NCBI RefSeq assembly: GCF_029533155.1
Contig: NZ_JAIZDB010000006.1
Span: forward strand, 186,001 to 250,000
Direction: 5' to 3'
DNA length: 64,000 nt
Source of the DNA: Psychrobacillus antarcticus
Lineage (GTDB): Bacteria; Bacillota; Bacilli; Bacillales_A; Planococcaceae
Part shown: in pieces, positions 35,870 through 43,618 of the stretch
How positions within the stretch are numbered: position 1 is the first letter of the stretch
Layout: every line of letters begins with the position of its first letter
Notes under the pieces: generated by a model
Database searches by the model: none
What the model was told of the DNA's origin: nothing
Seen by the model: the letters and a program-made list of their open reading frames with translations, nothing else
Made by a program: the position numbers and the translations under genes

Positions 35870-36346
35870 TTATTCAGAAACGACTTTTGCGATGTCTTCT
35901 TTTATCGATTCCGGGCTATCAGTTGGTGCATATCTTTTTATAATTTTACCGTTTTTATCGACAAGAAATTTAGTGAAATTCCATTTAATACTTTTCGATA
36001 AGATGCCTTTACTGTTCGTAGTTAAATATTGGAAAAGTGGGTGTGCCTCTTTGCCATTCAGCTTAGTCATTTCATGCATAGGGAAGGTTACCCCATAGCT
36101 CATTCGACATGCTTGCTCGGCCTCTTCTGCGTTACTTAACTCTTGTTTAAATTGGTTCGAAGGGAAACCTAATACAACAAGACCATCTTCTTTATACTCG
36201 CTATATATTTTTTCAAGACCATCAAATTGACCGCTTAGTCCACATTTAGTTGCTGTGTTTACGATAAGCATCGGCTTTCCCTTATACTCATTTAATTCGT
36301 ATTCTTGGCCATCGGATTTTTTCACTTTAATATCATAAATACTCAT
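35870..36346 (-). CDS. Glutathione peroxidase-family thiol peroxidase
   Basis: A 158-residue peroxidase with peroxidatic Cys35 (T-K-C-G-L), the conserved G-F-P-S-N-Q-F and catalytic W-N-F-T-K-F. Cysteine rather than selenocysteine, so it likely uses thioredoxin or bacillithiol. The ATG at 36346 is 10 nt after GGAGG; the earlier ATG (36355) overlaps the SD and the ohrR stop. Third gene of the ohr-ohrR operon. Confidence 0.93.
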   Translation of the reverse strand: MSIYDIKVKKSDGQEYELNEYKGKPMLIVNTATKCGLSGQFDGLEKIYSEYKEDGLVVLGFPSNQFKQELSNAEEAEQACRMSYGVTFPMHEMTKLNGKEAHPLFQYLTTNSKGILSKSIKWNFTKFLVDKNGKIIKRYAPTDSPESIKEDIAKVVSE

Positions 36347-36351
36347 ACTTC

Positions 36352-36789
36352 TCATTCCTCCAGTTCATTTAGAAATAGGTTTAACTCTTTTAAATTGGCC
36401 ATTAAAGTCTCTGAGTTTATATCTAAATAATTGCAGCTTGTAATTTTATTGATAATTGCTTGTTCGATTAGTTTCTCTTCTTTTATAGCCTTTTCGGTCA
36501 AAGAAATAACGAATGCTCGTTTATCTTTATCAGATTGTTGTTTGTTAAGCCACCCATTGCCGATCATCCGGTTGATAATAGGATTTAACGTTCCAATACC
36601 AAGTCCTAATTTGTTTCCGATGTCCTTTACCAACAAGTTATTCTGTTCCCATAGCGTAAGTAATACTAGATATTGCGAGAATGTTAAATGGAATGGCTCC
36701 AAAGTTCGTGCATACAACTTGGAAAAATTACTAGACGCCTTGTAAACCTCAAAGCATAGCTGTTGTTCCAATTTGGAAGGATTGTTCAT
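36352..36789 (-). CDS. ohrR: MarR-family organic-peroxide sensor OhrR
   Basis: A 145-residue repressor that senses organic hydroperoxides by oxidation of an N-terminal cysteine. Cys12 (E-Q-Q-L-C-F-E-V-Y) corresponds to Cys15 of B. subtilis OhrR; the adjoining K-L-Y-A-R and Y-L-V-L-L-T-L-W-E are typical. ATG at 36789, 9 nt after AGGTG. It lies directly downstream of ohr and probably binds the two 12-bp repeats in the ohr promoter. Confidence 0.93.
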   Translation of the reverse strand: MNNPSKLEQQLCFEVYKASSNFSKLYARTLEPFHLTFSQYLVLLTLWEQNNLLVKDIGNKLGLGIGTLNPIINRMIGNGWLNKQQSDKDKRAFVISLTEKAIKEEKLIEQAIINKITSCNYLDINSETLMANLKELNLFLNELEE

Positions 36790-36812
36790 AAAAATCACAC
36801 CTAAAAATTAAT

Positions 36813-37232
36813 TTATTTTACGATTATTTCTACATCTATTGAGTTCTTAACTGCTTTAGAATAAGGGCAATATTCATGCGCCTTTTGTACATATTTTTCT
36901 TTTAAATCATCGTCTATTCCGAAAATCTCGACTTCTAGCTTAGCAGCTAATTTCACCCCACCGTTTTCTTTGTCGGTGATCAATGAAATAGTAGCAGTAA
37001 CTTCGCTTTTCTCTACTTTTACTTTATCATGTTCCAACACAAGTTCCAATGCACTATTAAAGCAAGAGCTGTAGCCTGCAGCGAAAAGCTGTTCTGGGTT
37101 TGATGCAGTAGTTGCTTCTCCACCTAATGCTTGTGGTTTAGCAATGTCCAAATAAAATATATTGTCTAATGAATGTCCCTCACCTTGTCGCCCACCTGTG
37201 TTTACAATTGTTGTTTCGTATAACGTTTTCAT
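36813..37232 (-). CDS. ohr: Organic hydroperoxide resistance protein Ohr
   Basis: A 139-residue OsmC/Ohr-fold peroxidase that reduces organic hydroperoxides with two cysteines, here Cys57 (S-S-C-F) and Cys122 (Y-C-P-Y-S-K-A), in the canonical places. GGTAGGGGGG stands 8 nt before the ATG. First gene of ohr-ohrR-gpx, a compact peroxide-defence operon. Confidence 0.96.
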   Translation of the reverse strand: MKTLYETTIVNTGGRQGEGHSLDNIFYLDIAKPQALGGEATTASNPEQLFAAGYSSCFNSALELVLEHDKVKVEKSEVTATISLITDKENGGVKLAAKLEVEIFGIDDDLKEKYVQKAHEYCPYSKAVKNSIDVEIIVK

Positions 37233-37256
37233 AATATAATCCCCCCTACCGTTTTA

Positions 37257-37306
37257 ATCGTGTACGATCTAATTAATAGAATAAACTATATCGCACACGA
37301 TGTAAA
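37257..37306 (-). promoter_or_regulatory. ohr promoter with two OhrR-type operators
   Basis: Minus strand: -35 TTTACA (37301-37306), 17-nt spacer, -10 TATTCT (37278-37283). Two near-palindromes occur on the plus strand, ATCGCACACGAT (37290-37301) in the spacer and ATCGTGTACGAT (37257-37268) downstream of the -10, 33 bp apart. Occupancy of either would block transcription. Confidence 0.78.
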
Positions 37307-37370
37307 ATGATAAGCATTAGAAAAGTCGGGGAAAAGGACGTCCGCTCCTTTAAAAATAATAATGTAGATA

Positions 37371-37926
37371 TGCCATTGATTTCCGCTCCGATCGGACGCT
37401 TTCCGAGGGCACGGCTTCAGCCCGCGCTATTCCCACTGGAGACGCCGCTCTGCGCTCCAATCAACTAGACCCACTTTATATGATTGGATAATTCGCTATA
37501 AAACTACCTAAATATATGTGTTTTATCTTGAAATTAGTAAGAATGACAGTGATTCCTATCAAAGTAAATCCACTTTTTTTCTTTTCTAATAAAATAGTAT
37601 CCCTAACCAAGCGGACAGTTTTATCCCTACATTAACTTGGATTACTCTTATAATCTAAGCGAAAGTCTATGCAATATCTTAAAGTTTAGTACTACTCACT
37701 TAATTGATTGGAGTGTAAGGTGGCGACTTCTGCGGGATGAGTGAGACAGATGAGATATCACAGCGACGCGCTAGCAACGGTGATAGCTCATCACTCACCC
37801 CGCGGAGGCCCACAGGATGTGGGTTATGCAATCGTTGCCGCAGGACGCGGCGAACTTAGATTGCCTTCCCTTTGAGACGCGGCGCACTTAGCCTTTGTAC
37901 CCCACCTGGAACGGAAATCACTGGCA
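37371..37926. repeat. Mosaic G+C-rich intergenic element with terminal inverted repeats
   Basis: The gap 37307-38044 holds no credible gene. TGCCATTGATTTCCGCTCC (37371-37389) and, inverted, GGAACGGAAATCACTGGCA (37908-37926) match at 17 of 19 positions and bound a 556-bp segment. Inside are two G+C-rich blocks (37380-37465 and 37720-37915) with internal dyads such as GATGAGATATCAC and C-G-C-G-G, separated by A+T-rich sequence. It looks like a non-autonomous (MITE- or BCR-like) repeat. Confidence 0.7.
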
Positions 37927-37941
37927 GTATTTATCCATTCC

Positions 37942-37987
37942 TTAAAGTTCTGGAAAAACAGAGTTCATGCTGTATTTTTATATACTT
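37942..37987. repeat. 46-bp tail shared with the island at 27.4 kb
   Basis: Matches 27586-27631 at 41 of 46 bases and, like it, sits just after a G+C-rich island and just before a terminator. Confidence 0.8.
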
Positions 37988-37997
37988 GCTTATCTAT

Positions 37998-38043
37998 AAA
38001 AAAGTGTATGTAATTTTCAATAGAAAACCATACACACTTTTTA
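37998..38043 (-). terminator. Terminator of the tubby-like gene
   Basis: GTGTATG pairs with CATACAC; on the minus strand it is followed by a T run. Confidence 0.6.
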
Positions 38044-38044
38044 C

Positions 38045-38566
38045 TTAAGACCCTATAAACAACGCACACTGACTAATTGCGATAAAAAATGCTACATTAT
38101 TTATAGGAGAATTATCATTCACTTCAAGTTGAATTTTAAACACCTCAGCAAGATCTGCTTTCCACCTTGCAATTTCGTTGTCCATATAGACATATTTAGA
38201 CCAATCTTCCATTTCTTTTTCCAATTTAATCTGTAAATAACCATCTGAAATGAGTAAATCTGGAACGAGCTCTTTCCACTTGTCATACGCAACTATGTAT
38301 TTCTTCTCATCAACATAGTCAAAAGCTTCAAAATACACTTTTCCTTTACGGGATACTTTTTTACACCTGCATAGTAACTCATCATTTGTATTGTAAACGT
38401 TATACCAAACAAAGTAGCGATAATCCAACGTTTTATCTAATCGCTTCTTAATACTATTGGAATAATACCGTTGAAATATATAAACAATTTCCGCTTCCTC
38501 GTTAAAAACATAGGTTTTCGGAGTCTCCGCAATATTAATAGGTTGTTCGTATGTATAGATAGCCAA
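38045..38566 (-). CDS. Tubby C-terminal-like domain protein
   Basis: A 173-residue protein resembling the bacterial tubby-like / LURP-one-like proteins of Bacillus: Y-V-F-N-E-E, D-Y-R-Y-F-V-W-Y-N-V-Y-N, K-V-S-R-K-G-K-V-Y-F-E-A-F-D-Y and a closing I-S-Q-C-A-L-F. These bind lipid or act as membrane-linked sensors in eukaryotes; the bacterial role is unknown. The first ATG (38572) is directly abutted by AGGAGGG with no spacer, so the TTG two codons later, 7 nt after AGGAGG, is the likelier start. Confidence 0.75.
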   Translation of the reverse strand: MAIYTYEQPINIAETPKTYVFNEEAEIVYIFQRYYSNSIKKRLDKTLDYRYFVWYNVYNTNDELLCRCKKVSRKGKVYFEAFDYVDEKKYIVAYDKWKELVPDLLISDGYLQIKLEKEMEDWSKYVYMDNEIARWKADLAEVFKIQLEVNDNSPINNVAFFIAISQCALFIGS

Positions 38567-38610
38567 TTTCATCCCTCCTGTAAAAAATATTACATAAACC
38601 GACTAAATTA

Positions 38611-38683
38611 TTTCCCGGGAAACGAATTTTCACTACTCTTTCATGTTTTAATGGGTTTCGTCCAATTAATACTTCCCGGAAAA
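38611..38683. promoter_or_regulatory. Paired TTCCCGGGAA-type palindromes
   Basis: TTTCCCGGGAAA (38611-38622) and CTTCCCGGAAAA (38672-38683) lie about 61 bp apart upstream of the tubby-like gene. They may be operator sites; no protein is assigned. Confidence 0.4.
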
Positions 38684-38693
38684 TAGGAATGTC

Positions 38694-38726
38694 AAAAACT
38701 AGACTCGTTAGTATTGTCTAGTTTTT
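38694..38726. terminator. Terminator of the EamA gene
   Basis: AAAAACTAGAC / GTCTAGTTTTT with a 10-nt loop; overlaps the EamA stop codon. A run of A/T flanks both sides. Confidence 0.75.
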
Positions 38727-39620
38727 TTGTATTTTACTTTTAGGATACCTTTTCATTTGCTGCAGGATAAATAAAAACACTCCAACGAGCACTAGAATTC
38801 CTCCAACAATTTGCCAGCCTACCAGTCGCTCTCCTAAGAAAATAGCAGCAAGGATAGTTGCCCCTACCGGCTCTCCTAAAATACTCATAGATATCGTTGT
38901 GGCAGTTACATAATTCATCAACCAATTGTTAATCAAGTGAGAAATTGTCGGCACAATTGCTAACAACACAAAAATTCCCCATTCTTTTGAATCATACCCT
39001 CCCATTGCAACGCCTGTCAGCAAATTATAAACAACGAGTGCGATGGCGGCAAACCCAAAAACAGTGAAACTATAAATCCAATGTGAAACCTTTCTCACCG
39101 CTTTTTGCCCAATTAATAAATAACCGACAACCGCAATAACACTGAGAAATGAAAGAATATCTCCAAGAATTGCATTTCTACTCAATCCAAAATCTCCCCA
39201 TCCAACCATCACTGCTCCTATAACTGCAATACCCATTGTCATCAGTGCCGATTTTGTTGTTCTCTCTTTAAATAAAATGACACCACCAATTAAGGCGATT
39301 ATAGGTTGGAGTGCAAGAATGATTGTTGAACTGGCAACTGTTGTCAATTTTAAAGAACCAAACCAGAGGGCAAAATGCAGTGCTAAAAATAGACCTGCGA
39401 CAAATAGCAGTAGCCATTCTTTGTTTGCAATTTTTTTAAACTCTGCCCGTTTAAACCACACGACTGGCAGTAATAACAGGGTTGCTAAAATCATTCGATA
39501 CATGCTTAATATAGTAGCGGGTGCATGAGACCACTTCACAAAAATGGCCGCAAACGAAATCGCTATAATGGAAATGATTAATGGTAATACAATTGATTTG
39601 GATGTATTTGCTTGATTCAC
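38718..39620 (-). CDS. EamA/DMT-family transporter
   Basis: A 300-residue protein with ten membrane helices in two EamA repeats (~7-140 and ~150-290). The second repeat ends in the usual S-I-L-G-E-P-V-G-A-T-I-L-A-A-I-F-L-G-E. These export metabolites or amino acids; substrate unknown. The start is GTG with ACGGGGT upstream. Single gene. Confidence 0.92.
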   Translation of the reverse strand: MNQANTSKSIVLPLIISIIAISFAAIFVKWSHAPATILSMYRMILATLLLLPVVWFKRAEFKKIANKEWLLLFVAGLFLALHFALWFGSLKLTTVASSTIILALQPIIALIGGVILFKERTTKSALMTMGIAVIGAVMVGWGDFGLSRNAILGDILSFLSVIAVVGYLLIGQKAVRKVSHWIYSFTVFGFAAIALVVYNLLTGVAMGGYDSKEWGIFVLLAIVPTISHLINNWLMNYVTATTISMSILGEPVGATILAAIFLGERLVGWQIVGGILVLVGVFLFILQQMKRYPKSKIQKN

Positions 39621-39728
39621 TTATTTACCCCGTTCTATTAATTTTCTAGCTTATAAACTAATCTTAATATACTGGATATAGCTTAAAATTGGAAATACAA
39701 ATAACTTCTCATCTATTGATAAGAAGTT

Positions 39729-41174
39729 TTAGGACTGATCTCTTTTCCACTTTCTATATCTATCATAAGTTCTTTTACCACCTGTGTAACCGATTAAAGC
39801 AATAGCTAGTGCTATTCCCGTTAACGCTGTAATAAGTGCTATCCATTCAAAAAAGGAATATCCAGGCACCTTAGCCCAATCTGTTTTCCCCTTCCAATCG
39901 TCAATAACCAGGTTCATCCCATAAATACCAGAAACCACCGTAAAAATAGTAAGCATAAATAACAATGAATTATGTCGTTTGTTCGATTGGTTGTCTTGAG
40001 CACGGTATAGGTCATTTACAGTTTGGTTCACTTCATTGAAAAGATCTTGTAGACGGAATACTTCTCGTAACTGCTGCGTTAGCTCTTTTCCTTCCGCTCT
40101 AGCAGAAACCTCTTCAAAATAATAGCGTGAATAGAATTTTGATATGAGTTCTATTAACTCCTCCACATATCTTTTATCCTTCGCCCAACTAACTTCACTA
40201 TGCTCATAAGAAACCTTTAACAGCATAATTTTATAGTAATAATGAAGCATTAAATTATAATAATGCACACTCATAAATTGAGAAGTCTCTTCCTTTAATT
40301 TATCTTTTTTCTTATTAGTAAGAGTTGCCTGCGTATGCTCTGATGAAATGGTATATGTATACGGTGCCCAACGATCATGAATACGTCTTTGAACATATCG
40401 CTTTACAAAATCGGAATTAGAGCTGGAGATAAATTCCTTTCCATTTGTATCCTTTCCATCTAAATGCGCCAAACGAAACAAATGATCATCTGTAATTTCA
40501 GATTTTTCATTGGCAATTAAATATAGAGAACTATGCATTCGCTCATCTTCAAAATAAGGAAGACTCCCATAATAACCAGCTAACTTTTCATCGTGGATGA
40601 TAAACGGTTTTAAAGGCTTACATAAAAAATCAAACACGAGCTCGTTTGTGGTTTCGAACACTATATTTTTATGGTGAATTTTAGAACCTTTATCGAAAGC
40701 AAGCTTAGGCTCGAGCACTCGAAAATGAGCGATGTGGTCTAATATGTTCGTCAATGTCTCCTGATCTTGATCCATTGCAGCACGTATGGTGATAATACCT
40801 ATTCCAAAAGGACATAAAGTAATATCCACACTGTTAATGATAAAGTTGAGTTTATGGTCATTCACTTCATATGTAAAGAATTCTTCTACTACTTTGGAAT
40901 AACGCAAAAACCCTCTATTATTTGTATGAATAGGGAATAATTTATCCTCAATGAACGGCAAAAAGAACTGATCTAATTCCTCATGTGCGATTTTTATATT
41001 ATCTCCATAATATTTGTCTTGTAGTTCTTCTTTGTCTAAAGTGAAAAAGGTGAATTGATGCTTTTCTAGCTCTTCCATAAGTTCTTTCCGATCTTTCTCT
41101 CGAAAAGAAAATGGAAATAGATAGGTCATATATGCATCAGTCACAACCAAAGGCCGAATCACTAAACTATCCAT
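39729..41174 (-). CDS. CorA-like divalent-cation transporter family protein
   Basis: 481 residues: a long cytoplasmic domain (~1-390) and two C-terminal helices. The CorA signature Y-G-M-N is present after the first helix (S-G-I-Y-G-M-N-L, near residue 415). The cytoplasmic part is longer than in standard CorA (about 315 residues in total). A K-R-T-Y-D-R-Y-R-K-W-K-R basic tail follows the second helix. The ATG at 41174 is 6 nt after AGGTGA. A weak hairpin follows the stop at 39702-39731. Confidence 0.82.
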   Translation of the reverse strand: MDSLVIRPLVVTDAYMTYLFPFSFREKDRKELMEELEKHQFTFFTLDKEELQDKYYGDNIKIAHEELDQFFLPFIEDKLFPIHTNNRGFLRYSKVVEEFFTYEVNDHKLNFIINSVDITLCPFGIGIITIRAAMDQDQETLTNILDHIAHFRVLEPKLAFDKGSKIHHKNIVFETTNELVFDFLCKPLKPFIIHDEKLAGYYGSLPYFEDERMHSSLYLIANEKSEITDDHLFRLAHLDGKDTNGKEFISSSNSDFVKRYVQRRIHDRWAPYTYTISSEHTQATLTNKKKDKLKEETSQFMSVHYYNLMLHYYYKIMLLKVSYEHSEVSWAKDKRYVEELIELISKFYSRYYFEEVSARAEGKELTQQLREVFRLQDLFNEVNQTVNDLYRAQDNQSNKRHNSLLFMLTIFTVVSGIYGMNLVIDDWKGKTDWAKVPGYSFFEWIALITALTGIALAIALIGYTGGKRTYDRYRKWKRDQS

Positions 41175-41236
41175 TGCATTCACCTACTTTATGTATTATT
41201 CTTATTTACCTTATTTGTACGATTCATAAACCCAAA

Positions 41237-41283
41237 AATACAGTCATTCCTAAAGTGGACTGGACTTTAGGAATGACTGTATT
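41237..41283 (-). terminator. Strong terminator of the Asn-rich gene
   Basis: A perfect 19-bp stem AATACAGTCATTCCTAAAG and its complement with a 9-nt loop, then five T on the minus strand. Confidence 0.92.
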
Positions 41284-41295
41284 AGAAGCTAATTA

Positions 41296-41502
41296 TTACT
41301 TAAGGTTATTATTGTTGTTGTTATTGTTGTTTCGGTTATTATTTCGTTCGTTTTGGTTGTTTTTTTTGTTTTGTTCGTTTTGGTTTTGCTTGTTTAAATT
41401 GTCAAAGTTGAAATCCTCACCGAACTCAGCTGGATTATTTTGGTTGTTGTTATTGCGGTTATTATTGTTGTTATTATTATTTCGGTTATTATTGTTTCCC
41501 AT
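41296..41502 (-). CDS. Asparagine-rich small protein
   Basis: A 68-residue low-complexity protein, more than half Asn, with Arg and Gln and one ordered-looking core (P-A-E-F-G-E-D-F-N-F-D-N-L). The A-A-C/A-A-T codons look like a simple repeat, but a near-perfect SD AAGGAGGTGA 7 nt before the ATG and a strong terminator argue that it is expressed. Such Asn-rich proteins in spore-formers may be spore or surface components; that is inference. No family recognised. Confidence 0.75.
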   Translation of the reverse strand: MGNNNNRNNNNNNNNRNNNNQNNPAEFGEDFNFDNLNKQNQNEQNKKNNQNERNNNRNNNNNNNNNLK

Positions 41503-41555
41503 GACTGCTCACCTCCTTGACCATATTAGAATGGTTCAAATGGTGAATTATATAC

Positions 41556-42023
41556 TTAATCTTTTAACTTTTTATTAATGTTTTTCTCTTTTCCCTGATT
41601 AGTTAGAGAATTGATATCCACCTCTTTTGCAAATTCAGCTTGCAGGTTCGTTCGATTGTAATAATACCTTGCATTTTTATCGGGGATAGATTGACTCGGT
41701 TCGATGTGCATATATCGGTGTAAAAAGAATTCTCCTACCATCAATAACAATGCAGAGCTAAAAGCGGCTGCCCCTAGAGCTACCGGTTGCTTGTATATAT
41801 AAGATCCCAAAAAGCAAATAACCACAAGAGCAATGACAAAATCACTTATTGTTGCCCACACATTCCCTATTTTAGGTAATAAAAAGACATCTCCTACATA
41901 TCCCACTACCGTAAGAACCACACTAGTAATGAGCATGTCTGAAATAGATACATCATAAAAAACACTTAAAGCAACCCATAACACCGCAGTTATCATGACA
42001 AACTTCATTAAAAAAGCTTTCAT
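41556..42023 (-). CDS. DUF2512 (YndM-like) membrane protein
   Basis: A 155-residue protein with four membrane helices in the first 115 residues, then a hydrophilic tail rich in Asn and Lys. The S-D-M-L-I-T-S-V-V-L-T-V-V-G-Y-x-G-D segment is typical of DUF2512/YndM, a spore-former family of unknown function. Confidence 0.82.
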   Translation of the reverse strand: MKAFLMKFVMITAVLWVALSVFYDVSISDMLITSVVLTVVGYVGDVFLLPKIGNVWATISDFVIALVVICFLGSYIYKQPVALGAAAFSSALLLMVGEFFLHRYMHIEPSQSIPDKNARYYYNRTNLQAEFAKEVDINSLTNQGKEKNINKKLKD

Positions 42024-42056
42024 ATATATGCGTTTTCAACCCCTTCCTATAAAGAT

Positions 42057-43016
42057 TTATCTTTTTTTAGTTGAAGTTTGTGCTTTAGACTGTTGTCTTG
42101 CAAACCATTCATTTAGTTCACGATAACTCATGCCTGCATTTGCATTTAATCGTTTAACTTCCTCAATATCTGTTCCAACTACAGTAAATTTTTTATCATT
42201 ATTTATAGTAAACGCTTCCTTTCCATTAATGAATATAGGGCTACTTTTTTTGTACCATTGATAAAACAGTATTGAAACTAGCCCTACTTCCACAGTGTCC
42301 CCACCGTAGTACATAATCATGCTACCTAGTTCTGCTTGATCTTTTGCAACCCCAATTGGAGGATTAGCATAAATATATTTAGATAAGACCGAATGACCTG
42401 CTAAAGCAAAAAGAAAGACAACTGAACGATATAAATAACTTTTTCTTATAGGTGTCAAATCAACATAAATGATGGAAATTGTAAATACATACCCAGCTAG
42501 GAAAATATGGACATGAATAATTACATATAGGAGCATATTTTCGTGCATCATAGGAAACAAATCGGTTGTGTAAAGCATCCACAAGCCACCAACATTTAAT
42601 AGGGATGCAATAATAGGGTGCTGAACAAAATGAAGAGGACGACTACGTAAAATTGCAGTTAGCCTCCTTGCGATATGTACATTAATCGTTCGCAATAAAA
42701 GCGTTATTGGGGCACCTAATGCCATTAAAAGCGGCGCGACCATTCCCAGTAATACATGGCCAATCATATGAGCAGAAAAATTCGTGTGCGCTAAATTTGA
42801 AATAGGACCAATTAGCGAAAGTATTGCACATAGGATTCCGAAGCTCCACACAACAATTCGGTACACTGGCCATGACCTTTTCTTTCGATTGGACAGACCT
42901 ACTGCCACTAGATAAAAAACGAATAACAATATAAAGGGAAACGCTATTAAAATCTGGAGACTAGCTGCTGAATAGTGGTCGTGAGTATGCACCTGAAAGT
43001 CAGCCCCCTCGTTCAT
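42057..43016 (-). CDS. ctaG: Cytochrome c oxidase assembly factor CtaG
   Basis: A 319-residue caa3-type CtaG with seven helices. His-rich N-terminus (H-T-H-D-H), N-F-S-A-H-M-I-G-H-V-L-L-G-M-V-A-P and S-x-H-V-H-I-F-L-A-G-Y are the copper-oxidase assembly pattern. The ATG at 43016 has no SD and overlaps the DUF2243 gene by 17 bp; a GTG at 42992 with GAGGGGG 11 nt before it is a good alternative. Operon with DUF2243. The oxidase genes are not in the window. Confidence 0.9.
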   Translation of the reverse strand: MNEGADFQVHTHDHYSAASLQILIAFPFILLFVFYLVAVGLSNRKKRSWPVYRIVVWSFGILCAILSLIGPISNLAHTNFSAHMIGHVLLGMVAPLLMALGAPITLLLRTINVHIARRLTAILRSRPLHFVQHPIIASLLNVGGLWMLYTTDLFPMMHENMLLYVIIHVHIFLAGYVFTISIIYVDLTPIRKSYLYRSVVFLFALAGHSVLSKYIYANPPIGVAKDQAELGSMIMYYGGDTVEVGLVSILFYQWYKKSSPIFINGKEAFTINNDKKFTVVGTDIEEVKRLNANAGMSYRELNEWFARQQSKAQTSTKKR

Positions 43017-43491
43017 GGTTTGTCTGATAGATCAAAATAGCTCCAACCAGAATCATTAAAGCAGCTAAAATATTCCACCCTAAATCATATGGGAGAATGT
43101 CAACACCGTAACGGATTTGATGTAAACGCATCCATTTATGTTGAATGATTCCGTCATACAGTTGAAAAACACCTGCACCCAAAAGGATTCCACCGACCCA
43201 TCTTTTCAACCAAAATGCATGCCGTCTATGAAGGTCTGCTAGTAGAAATGATGCTCCAATCGTAGCTATAAAGCTAAACGCATGAAAAAGCCCATCCGAT
43301 ACAAGTCCAATATCAGTTGTTGATTTATCGTAAAAGTGATGCCAGTGAAGAAGCTGATGGAAAGCTACTTCGTCTATAAATGCCACAATTCCAAGTCCAA
43401 ACAAAATGCCAGTCCACATATTCTGTTTGGCATATGCTCTTTTATGTGGGTTTTGCTTATAATCAGTGGAAGCATACATGGAAGTCGTCAT
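43000..43491 (-). CDS. DUF2243 membrane protein, CtaG partner
   Basis: A 163-residue protein with four helices. The H-Q-L-L-H-W-H-H-F-Y-D motif near residue 45 and the G-L-V-S-D-G-L-F-H segment identify DUF2243. This family often sits beside ctaG and the histidines suggest metal handling; the role is unproven. ATG at 43491 with AAAGGGTG upstream. Confidence 0.88.
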   Translation of the reverse strand: MTTSMYASTDYKQNPHKRAYAKQNMWTGILFGLGIVAFIDEVAFHQLLHWHHFYDKSTTDIGLVSDGLFHAFSFIATIGASFLLADLHRRHAFWLKRWVGGILLGAGVFQLYDGIIQHKWMRLHQIRYGVDILPYDLGWNILAALMILVGAILIYQTNHERGG

Positions 43492-43573
43492 TAATAACAC
43501 CCTTTCTAAGTCAGCTTCTCCTTTTGAGAAAGGATTTAAACAGCGATATAACCACGATATAAATATACTTAAT

Positions 43574-43604
43574 AAAAAAACAACCGAAATAGTTTCAGTT
43601 GTTT
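43574..43604 (-). terminator. Terminator of the HTH/F1-beta-like gene
   Basis: Stem AAAACAACTGAAA / TTTCGGTTGTTTT on the minus strand (two mismatches or wobbles), then T. Confidence 0.75.
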
Positions 43605-43618
43605 TCCTTCGATTTGGA

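Noticed and set aside
41296-41502. Possible microsatellite or CRISPR-like array
   Set aside because: The repeats are AAC/AAT codons in one frame with SD; no spacer-repeat structure.
41111-41578. 155-codon plus-strand frame rich in Leu
   Set aside because: It is the antisense of the Asn-codon repeat and has no SD; the minus-strand frame has both SD and terminator.
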